64,000 bases of DNA from an uncultured Draconibacterium sp. Its GTDB lineage: Bacteria; Bacteroidota; Bacteroidia; Bacteroidales; Prolixibacteraceae. Under the pieces are notes generated by a model that was not told where the DNA came from, did no database searches, and was given only the letters and a program-made list of their open reading frames with translations. The stretch is taken from assembly GCF_963677575.1 (NCBI RefSeq), contig NZ_OY782038.1:3723501-3787500 (forward strand), in the 5' to 3' direction. Each line of letters begins with the position of its first letter. Within the stretch, counting starts at the first letter, position 1. Both the position numbers and the translations under genes were made by a program. Shown here in pieces: positions 10,071 to 18,056 of the stretch.

Positions 10071-10153
10071 AGCATCTCAAATTTTTGCCACACAGGAGAA
10101 TGATGAAAAGCGAGTTCCATGAGTTACCTTAATCAATAAACAATTTTAAACGA

Positions 10154-12172
10154 ATGAAAAGATACCTGCCTAAATTAGTTCAGAACGATAAGTGGCTGGA
10201 GCCCTACGCGGGAGTAATTTCCGACCGTATGATTCTTGCTGATCGAAAAGAAAAAGAAATTACCGGAGGTCGGTCGCTGGCCGATTTTGCAACCGGGCAT
10301 TTGTATTTTGGTTTGCACCGAACTGAGTCGGGTTGGGTAATACGCGAGTGGGCACCCAACGCTACCCATATTTATTTGGTTGGTACTTTTAACGATTGGC
10401 AGGAAAGCGCCGACTATTCTTTCGCACATCTCGATTATGGTGTTTGGGAACTTCACCTTGCAGCCGGTCAAATGGCGCATGGCGATTTGTATGCCTTAAA
10501 TGTACATTGGCCCGTAAATCATGGGAAACGTATTCCTGCCTGGGCTACACGCGTTGTGCAGGATGAAAATACACACATGTTTAATGCGCAGGTTTGGGCT
10601 CCCGAAAATGCTTACGAGTGGAATAGCTCTGATTTTCAGCGATCTGACGAACAACCGCTAATTTACGAAGGGCATATAGGTATGGCCGGCGAAGAGGAGC
10701 GTGTGCATACTTACAATGAGTTTCGCGAACAAATGTTGCCGCGCATAAAAGCCAACGGCTATAATGTTATACAGTTGATGGCTATTCCGGAGCACCCGTA
10801 TTACGGGAGTTTTGGCTATCATGTAAGCAGCTTTTTTGCGGCATCGTCGCGTTTCGGAACGCCCGAAGAATTGAAACAGCTGATCGATGAGGCACACGGA
10901 ATGGGAATTGCTGTAATTATGGATTTGGTACACTCGCATGCTGTAAAAAATGAAGTTGAAGGCCTTGGAAATTTCGATGGTACGCGCTATCAATTCTTTC
11001 ACGAGGGCGGAAAAGGTGAGCACCCGGCATGGGACAGCTATTGTTTTAACTACGATAAAAATGAGGTGCTGCATTTCCTTTTGTCAAATATAAGCTATTG
11101 GCTGACGGAGTATAAATTCGATGGATTCCGTTTCGATGGCGTAACCAGTATGTTATACTTCAACCATGGTTTGGAGATCGCTTTTACCACTTACGACGAC
11201 TATTTTAATGCCAATGTCGATCAGGAGGCAACCACTTATTTTAAATTGGCGAACAAGTTGATTAAAGAAATTAATCCACGCGCGCTGTCGATTGCAGAAG
11301 ACATGAGCGGAATGCCCGGACTGGCTACATCTATTGAGGATGGTGGTTTGGGATTCGATTTCAGAATGGCGATGGGTGTTCCTGATTTCTGGATAAAAAC
11401 GATTAAAGAAAAGTCGGACGATGAATGGGAAGTGGGCGATATTTTTTACCAGTTGACCTCGAAACGCATGGACGAGCAGGTGGTGAGTTATGCCGAGTCG
11501 CACGACCAGGCTTTGGTGGGCGATAAAACCATCATTTTCCGATTGATAGATAAAGAGATGTATTTCTCGATGCGAAAAGATCAGCCCAACCTGATCGTTG
11601 ATCGTGGAATAGCACTGCATAAAATGATCCGACTGGCAACCGCAAGTACTGCCGGCGGTGCTTACCTGAATTTTATGGGGAATGAATTCGGGCATCCCGA
11701 GTGGATCGATTTTCCGCGCGAAGGCAACAACTGGTCGTACAGTCATGCCCGGCGGATTTGGAGCATTTCGGAGGATCAGGATCTTAAGTTTCATTGGCTG
11801 TATGATTTTGATAAGGAAATGATCCAGCTTCTCAATCAGAATAAAATACTTTCCATTCCTCCGGTTGACAAGGTTTTGGAGCATAAACCGGATAAAGTAC
11901 TGGCTTACCACCGCGGACTGTTTTTGTTTGTTTTCAATTTTAATCCAACACAGTCGTTTACTGATTATGGAATTCCGTTGGGCGCGGGAAAATATCAAAT
12001 TGTGCTGAACAGTGATTCGGGACGCTTTGGTGGTCACGATCGGGTTGATGAGGAGATTAGTTACTATACCATGCCAAGCAAAGGAATGGATAGCCAGCAT
12101 TACCTGAAACTATACCTGCCGGCGAGAACGGCATTGGTGCTGAAAAAAGTTGATATCCCGAAAGTGAAGTAA
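10154..12172 (+). CDS. glgB: 1,4-alpha-glucan branching enzyme (GH13, eukaryote-like subfamily)
   Basis: GlgB forms alpha-1,6 branches in glycogen. Its 672 residues contain an N-terminal CBM48-like region (about 50-140, WAPNATHIYLVGTFNDW) and a GH13 barrel. The expected catalytic residues are present: nucleophile D328 in GFRFDGVTSM, acid/base E382 in SIAEDMSG, and H450-D451 in YAESHDQALVGDKT. The last motif is typical of the GH13_8 (eukaryote-like) branching enzymes, not the E. coli-type GH13_9. It is the first gene of the alpha-glucan cluster, and its stop codon directly abuts the next start codon, so translational coupling is likely. Confidence 0.95.
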   Translation: MKRYLPKLVQNDKWLEPYAGVISDRMILADRKEKEITGGRSLADFATGHLYFGLHRTESGWVIREWAPNATHIYLVGTFNDWQESADYSFAHLDYGVWELHLAAGQMAHGDLYALNVHWPVNHGKRIPAWATRVVQDENTHMFNAQVWAPENAYEWNSSDFQRSDEQPLIYEGHIGMAGEEERVHTYNEFREQMLPRIKANGYNVIQLMAIPEHPYYGSFGYHVSSFFAASSRFGTPEELKQLIDEAHGMGIAVIMDLVHSHAVKNEVEGLGNFDGTRYQFFHEGGKGEHPAWDSYCFNYDKNEVLHFLLSNISYWLTEYKFDGFRFDGVTSMLYFNHGLEIAFTTYDDYFNANVDQEATTYFKLANKLIKEINPRALSIAEDMSGMPGLATSIEDGGLGFDFRMAMGVPDFWIKTIKEKSDDEWEVGDIFYQLTSKRMDEQVVSYAESHDQALVGDKTIIFRLIDKEMYFSMRKDQPNLIVDRGIALHKMIRLATASTAGGAYLNFMGNEFGHPEWIDFPREGNNWSYSHARRIWSISEDQDLKFHWLYDFDKEMIQLLNQNKILSIPPVDKVLEHKPDKVLAYHRGLFLFVFNFNPTQSFTDYGIPLGAGKYQIVLNSDSGRFGGHDRVDEEISYYTMPSKGMDSQHYLKLYLPARTALVLKKVDIPKVK

Positions 12173-13204
12173 ATGGCAGATACAAAATTCCAGACCATAG
12201 TTGATGTGCCGCAGTTTCCATGGCAAACAGGTTATAAAATGAAGAACCTGTTTATGGGATCGTGTTTTACCGAAAATATAGGGGCTAGAATGGAAGCCCT
12301 GAAATACCCGGTAGATATCAATCCGTTTGGAATTCTGTATAACCCGCTTTCCGTTGCCAATGGTTTGCAACTTTTGCTCGAAGAGAAGCAGCTTTCTGCC
12401 GGTGATCTTATCGAGCACAATGGACTTTGGCACAGCTTTAGTCATCATGGTCGCTTTTCGAATACCAAGCAGGAAATGGTGCTGGATGACATTAATATGC
12501 GTATTAAAAGCTCAGCAACGTTTTTAAAACAGGCCAATTTTTTGTTTCTCACTTTTGGTACGGCCTGGATTTATCGTTTTAAAAAGAGCGGTGAACTGGT
12601 TTCGAATTGCCATAAAATTCCGGCCCGCGAATTTGTGCGCGAACGTTTGTCGGTACAACAGATCGTTGAGGTTTATCGCGATTTGCTGAAAGAGATCTGG
12701 CAGGTAAATCCTGATCTAAAAGTAGTTTTTACCGTAAGTCCGATTCGGCACTGGAAAGATGGCGCCATTGAAAATCAACGAAGTAAGGCAGCGCTTATTC
12801 TGGCTGTCGATCAACTTATTCAGAAATTTGGTGCTAAAAAATGTGCCTATTTCCCATCGTACGAAATTGTGATGGATGAATTGCGCGATTATCGTTTTTA
12901 TGCCGAAGATATGTTGCACATTTCGGAGGTAGCCATAAAATATATTTGGTTGCGTTTTGAAGCGGCACTAATCAATGCTGAAAGTATTGAAATTGCCAAA
13001 GAAGTTCAAAAAATAAGTAATGCTGTAAAGCATCGCCCAATCAACAAAAAATCCCTTGAATATTCCAAATTTCTCCTTAGTTTTCTAAATAAATTAGAGC
13101 TACTGGAAAAAAGGTTTCCGTATCTTAATTTAAAGTTAGAAAAAGAATATTTTAATGTACAGATTGAGGAATTTGGAGGGGGTGACCAAACAATTGTAAG
13201 TTAA
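12173..13204 (+). CDS. GSCFA domain protein in the glycogen cluster
   Basis: The protein has 343 residues with the family signature GSCFTENIG at 29-37. GSCFA proteins are thought to be related to SGNH/GDSL hydrolases; the Ser of GSCF would be the nucleophile, though no reaction is established to my knowledge. No signal peptide is present, so it should be cytoplasmic. The ATG follows the glgB stop with no gap (taaatg), so it is almost certainly co-translated with branching enzyme. Context suggests a role tied to glycogen or a modified glucan, for example acyl removal, but this is inference. Confidence 0.85.
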   Translation: MADTKFQTIVDVPQFPWQTGYKMKNLFMGSCFTENIGARMEALKYPVDINPFGILYNPLSVANGLQLLLEEKQLSAGDLIEHNGLWHSFSHHGRFSNTKQEMVLDDINMRIKSSATFLKQANFLFLTFGTAWIYRFKKSGELVSNCHKIPAREFVRERLSVQQIVEVYRDLLKEIWQVNPDLKVVFTVSPIRHWKDGAIENQRSKAALILAVDQLIQKFGAKKCAYFPSYEIVMDELRDYRFYAEDMLHISEVAIKYIWLRFEAALINAESIEIAKEVQKISNAVKHRPINKKSLEYSKFLLSFLNKLELLEKRFPYLNLKLEKEYFNVQIEEFGGGDQTIVS

Positions 13205-13277
13205 ATCTCTTAACTTAGTAGGAACAATTTCGTTGTGACTGCTGAACCAATACTCAATTTACCAAAGTGTTACTGAT

Positions 13278-15224
13278 ATGCATTACCTTCAATTTGATAA
13301 GGAACAGCTGGTAAATCTTGAATATTCGCTGTTCAAAGAAATATTACGATCAAACAGAGCCGGTTCTTATTTAAGTACCACGCTAAACGGCTGCAATACG
13401 CGTAAATACCACGGTTTGCTGGTGTGCCCGATTGAAAATTTTGGAGGTGAAAAACATGTGTTGCTTTCATCGCTCGATGAAACAGTAATACAAAACAAGG
13501 CAGAATTCAACCTCGGTATCCATCGTTACAAGGGCGGAACTTACGAACCCAAAGGGCACAAATACATTCGTAATGTAGAGTTTGATGCGATACCTAAAAT
13601 CACCTACCGGGTAGGTGGTGTTGTGCTGACAAAAGAACGGCTACTGGTTGAAAAAGAGGAACAAATTCTGATAAAATATACGCTTGAGGAAGCTACGTCG
13701 CCAACCACATTGCGATTAAAACCATTTCTGGCTTTCCGGAATATCCATCAGTTGAGCAAGGCAAACATGTTTGTAAACCGCAAGTTTGGGAAAGCCAAAA
13801 AGGGGATAAAAACATGTTTGTACGATGGGTATCCCGATTTGTTTATGCAGTGCAGCAAAGCAGTGGATTATGTGGCCGCTCCCGATTGGTATTACGATAT
13901 TGAATACCTGAAAGAACTGAACCGGGGCTACGATTATTTGGAAGATCTTTTTGTGCCGGGGTATTTTGAGTTCCCAATGAAAAAGGGCGAATCGATCGTT
14001 TTTGCGGCGGGTTTAACGGAGGCTAATCCGGTGTCGTTAAAACAGCGATTTACCAAAGAGCAGAAAAAACGTGGAGACAAAGAAACCTTCAACAGCGTTT
14101 TGGAGCGGGCCGCTCATCAGTTTATCATGCACGAAGGCTACACGGCTGATATTATTGCGGGCTTTCCGTGGTATAACAGCATTACCAGACAGACTTTTGT
14201 GTCGCTTCCGGGACTGTGTACAGCGTTTTACGATCAGAAACTTTGTGCAAAAATTTTGGATTCGTACCTGAAATATTTTAATGATGGTTTTTTCCCTGAT
14301 CAGATAAAAGATAAGGAGCTGCAGTACCATTCTGCCGATACGTCGCTGTGGTTTATTTGGGTCATTCAACAGTATCTAAAGAAAAATAACAATCCAAAGT
14401 TGCTTTGGAAGATGTATGGCGAAGCGATCAAGCGGATTCTTAATGCTTACTCCAATCAGAATCTGGAGTATATAAAAGTGCTGTCCAACGGATTAATTTA
14501 TGCCGAAAAGAAAGATACAGCGCTAACGTGGATGAATTCCACAGTGGATGGAAAAGCGGTTTTACCGCGTGCCGGAATGCAGGTTGAAGTAAATGCTTTG
14601 TGGTTTAACGCGATTTGTTTTGCACTCGATTTGGCTGATATGGCCGGCGACCGCGAATTTATTACGCAGTGGAAACACATGGTTAATAAGGTGGCACAGT
14701 CGTTCCTGAAAACCTTCTGGAGTGATGGACACGGTTACCTTGCCGATGTGGTAAAAGATGAGCAGCAAGAATGGGCCGTGAGGCCAAATATGGTAATTGC
14801 TGTGGCCATGGATTATACGCCGCTTACCAAAGAACAGCAAAAGCAGGTGTTAAGTGTGGTGAAGCGAAAACTGCTTACAAACAGGGGGCTGCGAACATTG
14901 TCGCCCGACCATTTGCGTTACATTGGCGATATTGACGGAGGTCCGAAAGAACGAGAGTTGGCTGTGCATCAGGGAGCTGTTTGGCCGTGGTTGCTACAGT
15001 TTTTTGTTGAAGCTTATTTGAAAATTCATAAGCGTGGAGGCTTGCCGTTTGTGAAACAGATTATGGAAAGTTTTGAAGCCGAAATGACAGAACACTGTAT
15101 AGGGAACATTCCTGAAATGTACGATGGGGATCCACCGCATGTTGGCAAAGGAGCCATTTCGCAGGCCTGGAATGTGGCGGGAGTTTCGTATGCGCTCGAT
15201 TTGGTGCAGAACTATAATGAGTAA
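13278..15224 (+). CDS. Glycogen debranching enzyme-like protein (amylo-alpha-1,6-glucosidase, GH133 type)
   Basis: This 648-residue protein has the archaeal/bacterial debranching layout: an N-terminal GDE_N domain (about 15-235, NGCNTRKYHGLL) and a C-terminal alpha/alpha toroid (about 260-645; RPNMVIA, HQGAVWPWLL). The family hydrolyses alpha-1,6 branch glucose. Two motif positions look unusual. The motif usually written WGRDT reads ITRQT here (Q305), and the TWMDA motif reads TWMNS (N420). Both replace an Asp with an amide. I cannot tell whether this is normal for the lineage. It lies between the GSCFA and glycogen synthase-like genes in the same operon. Confidence 0.85.
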   Translation: MHYLQFDKEQLVNLEYSLFKEILRSNRAGSYLSTTLNGCNTRKYHGLLVCPIENFGGEKHVLLSSLDETVIQNKAEFNLGIHRYKGGTYEPKGHKYIRNVEFDAIPKITYRVGGVVLTKERLLVEKEEQILIKYTLEEATSPTTLRLKPFLAFRNIHQLSKANMFVNRKFGKAKKGIKTCLYDGYPDLFMQCSKAVDYVAAPDWYYDIEYLKELNRGYDYLEDLFVPGYFEFPMKKGESIVFAAGLTEANPVSLKQRFTKEQKKRGDKETFNSVLERAAHQFIMHEGYTADIIAGFPWYNSITRQTFVSLPGLCTAFYDQKLCAKILDSYLKYFNDGFFPDQIKDKELQYHSADTSLWFIWVIQQYLKKNNNPKLLWKMYGEAIKRILNAYSNQNLEYIKVLSNGLIYAEKKDTALTWMNSTVDGKAVLPRAGMQVEVNALWFNAICFALDLADMAGDREFITQWKHMVNKVAQSFLKTFWSDGHGYLADVVKDEQQEWAVRPNMVIAVAMDYTPLTKEQQKQVLSVVKRKLLTNRGLRTLSPDHLRYIGDIDGGPKERELAVHQGAVWPWLLQFFVEAYLKIHKRGGLPFVKQIMESFEAEMTEHCIGNIPEMYDGDPPHVGKGAISQAWNVAGVSYALDLVQNYNE

Positions 15225-15271
15225 ACCAAAAACAATTGCTTTTGGTTGCAACCGGAAAATTAGAAGATCAG

Positions 15272-16564
15272 ATGAAAGTATTAATGTTTGGATGGGAATT
15301 TCCTCCCCATATATCCGGTGGATTGGGGACGGCGTGTTACGGTCTTACAAAAGGAATGGCGGAGATTGAAGATATCGAAGTAACTTTTGTTGTTCCCAAG
15401 GCTTTTGGCGATGAAGATCAGTCGCGAATGAAACTGATTGGAGCCAACAATATTCCCGTAAACCGAACGACATTTACTTTTGATGAGGGCGAGAAAACAA
15501 TGGAATACCTCGAGGTAGATTCGCCTATTCTTCCCTACGTTACTGAAGATGAATTCTGGACATTAAAAAGTAAACGTTATTCAAGCCAGACAAAATTTGT
15601 TGAAACCGACGAAAACTCAAAAATAGAGTTCAGCGGAGGCTACGGCCCTGATCTGTTAAAAGAAATTCGCGATTATGCGCTTGTAGCCCGTTTAATTGCC
15701 GAAGATAATTCCTGCGATATTATTCATGCGCACGATTGGCTTACTTACCCGGCAGGAATTGCCGCCAGCAAAGCCACCGGAAAACCTTTGGTAATTCATG
15801 TGCACGCTACCGATTTCGATCGAAGCGGAGGCGATGTAAATCCACGGGTTTATGCCATTGAGCGAGAAGGAATGGAAGCTGCGGATAAAATTATTGCGGT
15901 GAGCAATCTTACCCGAAAAATGGTAATCGAAAAATACGGGATCCCGCCCGAAAAAGTGGTTACCGTTTATAATGCGGTTGAGTCGGTAAATAAGGAAAAA
16001 GGAACATTGCCGCCTAAAGGTGTTAACGATAAGGTGGTTACTTTTTTAGGAAGAATAACCATGCAAAAAGGCCCCGGTTATTTTGTTGAAGCTGCAAACC
16101 TGGTGCTGAAAAAAATGCAGAATGCCCGTTTTGTTATGGCCGGAAGCGGCGATATGATGAACGAAATGATAGCACGAACAGCCGCATTGGGCATCGCCGA
16201 CAAATTTCATTTTACCGGTTTCCTGAAAGGGAACGATGTGAATGATCTTTTCAGCATGACCGATGTATTTGTTATGCCTTCGGTGTCGGAACCTTTTGGA
16301 ATTGTGCCGCTTGAAGCTATGCAGTTAAATGTTCCGGTAATTATATCTAACCAGTCGGGGGTGTCTGAGATAGTAAAACATGCCATAAAAATCGATTTTT
16401 GGGATACCTATGCAATGGCTGATGCTATTTACGGGGTATTGAATTATTCCTCTTTGGCGCAGCACTTTAAAAGTGCAGGAAAAACCGAGGTGGAGGAACT
16501 GAAGTGGACACACTCGGCCAACGAAGTGAGAAAAGTTTATCAGAGTACTTTGCAAGAACATTAA
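15272..16564 (+). CDS. GT4-family glycogen synthase-like glycosyltransferase
   Basis: I chose the ATG at 15272 over an upstream in-frame ATG at 15236. It gives the family N-terminus KVLMFGWEFPPHISGG, with the glycine loop that binds the sugar nucleotide, and leaves a 430-residue GT-B enzyme. The donor-site motif EPFGIVPLEAM is present near residue 340. Related Bacteroidota proteins beside glgP and GH57 genes are annotated as glycogen synthase. Its role in making alpha-1,4-glucan is inferred from that fold and the cluster. The gap to the GH57 gene is 10 bp. Confidence 0.85.
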   Translation: MKVLMFGWEFPPHISGGLGTACYGLTKGMAEIEDIEVTFVVPKAFGDEDQSRMKLIGANNIPVNRTTFTFDEGEKTMEYLEVDSPILPYVTEDEFWTLKSKRYSSQTKFVETDENSKIEFSGGYGPDLLKEIRDYALVARLIAEDNSCDIIHAHDWLTYPAGIAASKATGKPLVIHVHATDFDRSGGDVNPRVYAIEREGMEAADKIIAVSNLTRKMVIEKYGIPPEKVVTVYNAVESVNKEKGTLPPKGVNDKVVTFLGRITMQKGPGYFVEAANLVLKKMQNARFVMAGSGDMMNEMIARTAALGIADKFHFTGFLKGNDVNDLFSMTDVFVMPSVSEPFGIVPLEAMQLNVPVIISNQSGVSEIVKHAIKIDFWDTYAMADAIYGVLNYSSLAQHFKSAGKTEVEELKWTHSANEVRKVYQSTLQEH

Positions 16565-16574
16565 CCCAGTTACT

Positions 16575-17903
16575 ATGAAGTCAATTTGTTTGTTTTTTCA
16601 AATACATCAACCTTTCAGGCACCGGCGTTACCGTTTTTTCGATATTGGTAACGACCACTATTATTACGACGATTATTCAAACGAAAGTATAATTAGAAAT
16701 ATAGCCGACAAAAGTTACTTGCCGGCCAATAAATTGTTGCTTGAGCTGGCTAAAAAACTGGGCGATAAGTTTAGGGTTTCTTTTTCGATTACCGGCGTGG
16801 CACTGGAGCAGCTTGAGCTTTATGCGCCCGAAGTTATCGAATCGTTTCAGAAATTGGCAAAAACCGGATGTGTTGAATTTTTGGCCGAAACCTATTCTCA
16901 TTCGTTGAGCTCGTTTAAAGATTTTCAGGCATTTACCGACCAGGTGAAAAAACACGACGATCAGATTTTCAGGTTATTCGGCCAGAAACCTCGTGTATTT
17001 CGAAATACGGAAATGATATATTCTGATGAAATTGGGGAGAAGGTGGCCAAATTGGGTTACTCTGCTATGTTAACCGAAGGTGCTAAACATGTACTGGGAT
17101 GGAAAAGCCCGGATTTCCTTTATGTTAATGCCATAAATCCCCGGCTAAAAGTGTTGATGCGCAACTATAAACTAAGCGACGATATCGGATTTCGCTTTTC
17201 AGATAAAAACTGGGATGAGTATCCTTTAACTGCAGAAAAATATGTGAGTTGGCTGGAGAATGTTGGTGAAAAAGAAGAGGTTATCAATCTGTTTTTGGGG
17301 TATGATACGTTTGGAAGCCGCCAGCCTAAAGAAGCCGGGATATTCGATTTCTTAAAAGCTTTGGCCGAACAGATCGTAAAAAGCGATAAGCTAGAATTTG
17401 CAACTCCCTCGGAAGTTGTTGATGAGCTTCAGCCGATTTCGGTTGTTAGTGTTCCACATCCCATTTCCTGGTCCGACGAAGAGCGCGATCTTAGCGCTTG
17501 GCTTGGGAACGAGATGCAAAAAGAGGCCTTTGAAAAATTGTATGCAATGAAAGATCAAATGGCCCGATGTACCGATGCCGATCTTCAAAAGGATTGGAAT
17601 TACCTGCAGGCAAGCGATCATTTCTTTTACATGTCTACCAAGTATTTTGCCAACGGTGATCCGCATAAATCATACAGTCATTTCGATTCTCCATATGAGG
17701 CCTTTATAAATTATATGAATGTGCTTAGCGATTTTAAAATCCGCTTAAATGCACACATTCCGGAAAGTGAAGTGGAGAATGAAATTGCTTCGCTTCATCG
17801 TTTGCTGGAGGAGAAAGAAGAAAAGATAAAAAGAATGGAAGCCGATTTACGGCGTTTGCAAAAAACGAAAAAGCAAAAAACAGCTTCACGGAAAAAGAAA
17901 TAG
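16575..17903 (+). CDS. GH57 family alpha-glucan enzyme with altered acid motif
   Basis: This 442-residue cytoplasmic protein has the GH57 opening motif HQPFR (residues 11-15) and the nucleophile motif RNTEMIYSDEIG (E146). The motif carrying the catalytic Asp, usually xDYExFG in close homologues, reads FLGYDTFG (G242-Y243-D244). The Asp position is therefore Gly and the following Glu is Asp. This may reduce or change activity. The last 45 residues form a charged coiled coil (EEKEEKIKRMEADLRR) with a Lys-rich tail. Family members act on glycogen or maltodextrin as amylases, glucanotransferases or branching enzymes; the exact reaction is unknown. It is in the glycogen operon, 10 bp after the GT4 gene. 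Confidence 0.88.
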   Translation: MKSICLFFQIHQPFRHRRYRFFDIGNDHYYYDDYSNESIIRNIADKSYLPANKLLLELAKKLGDKFRVSFSITGVALEQLELYAPEVIESFQKLAKTGCVEFLAETYSHSLSSFKDFQAFTDQVKKHDDQIFRLFGQKPRVFRNTEMIYSDEIGEKVAKLGYSAMLTEGAKHVLGWKSPDFLYVNAINPRLKVLMRNYKLSDDIGFRFSDKNWDEYPLTAEKYVSWLENVGEKEEVINLFLGYDTFGSRQPKEAGIFDFLKALAEQIVKSDKLEFATPSEVVDELQPISVVSVPHPISWSDEERDLSAWLGNEMQKEAFEKLYAMKDQMARCTDADLQKDWNYLQASDHFFYMSTKYFANGDPHKSYSHFDSPYEAFINYMNVLSDFKIRLNAHIPESEVENEIASLHRLLEEKEEKIKRMEADLRRLQKTKKQKTASRKKK

Positions 17904-17973
17904 GCTATTTGTCGCTAATATTAAATTCACTTAACGATAATTGTAGAACAAACATTTTGTAGAAATGATAATT

Positions 17974-17981
17974 TATTTTTG
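17974..17981 (+). promoter_or_regulatory. Candidate promoter -7 box for glgP
   Basis: The tatttttg box fits the Bacteroidota TAnnTTTG consensus and lies in the 153 bp gap before the phosphorylase gene. It suggests glgP has its own start site in addition to operon read-through. The -33 element (ttttg at 17955) is closer than usual. Confidence 0.4.
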
Positions 17982-18056
17982 CAGCTCGCAATAAGTAAGT
18001 TAGAGCGATAAACTTGCTCGCTGAGCATAGTTTGTAATTAATAAAACAAGAAGAAA

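Larger units (their letters stand above)
9544..10153. other. Intergenic region between the PLP enzyme and glgB
   Basis: These 610 bp contain no convincing protein gene. They hold a plus-strand TAACTTTG box at 9704, a terminator-like hairpin at 9753-9790 (described as a candidate small RNA), and an inverted repeat at 10032-10070 in the glgB leader. The rest is AT-rich and featureless. Confidence 0.6.

Noticed and set aside
11153..12100. Minus-strand 315-codon open frame inside glgB
   Set aside because: It is antisense to the catalytic domain of branching enzyme and shows no domain or codon support.
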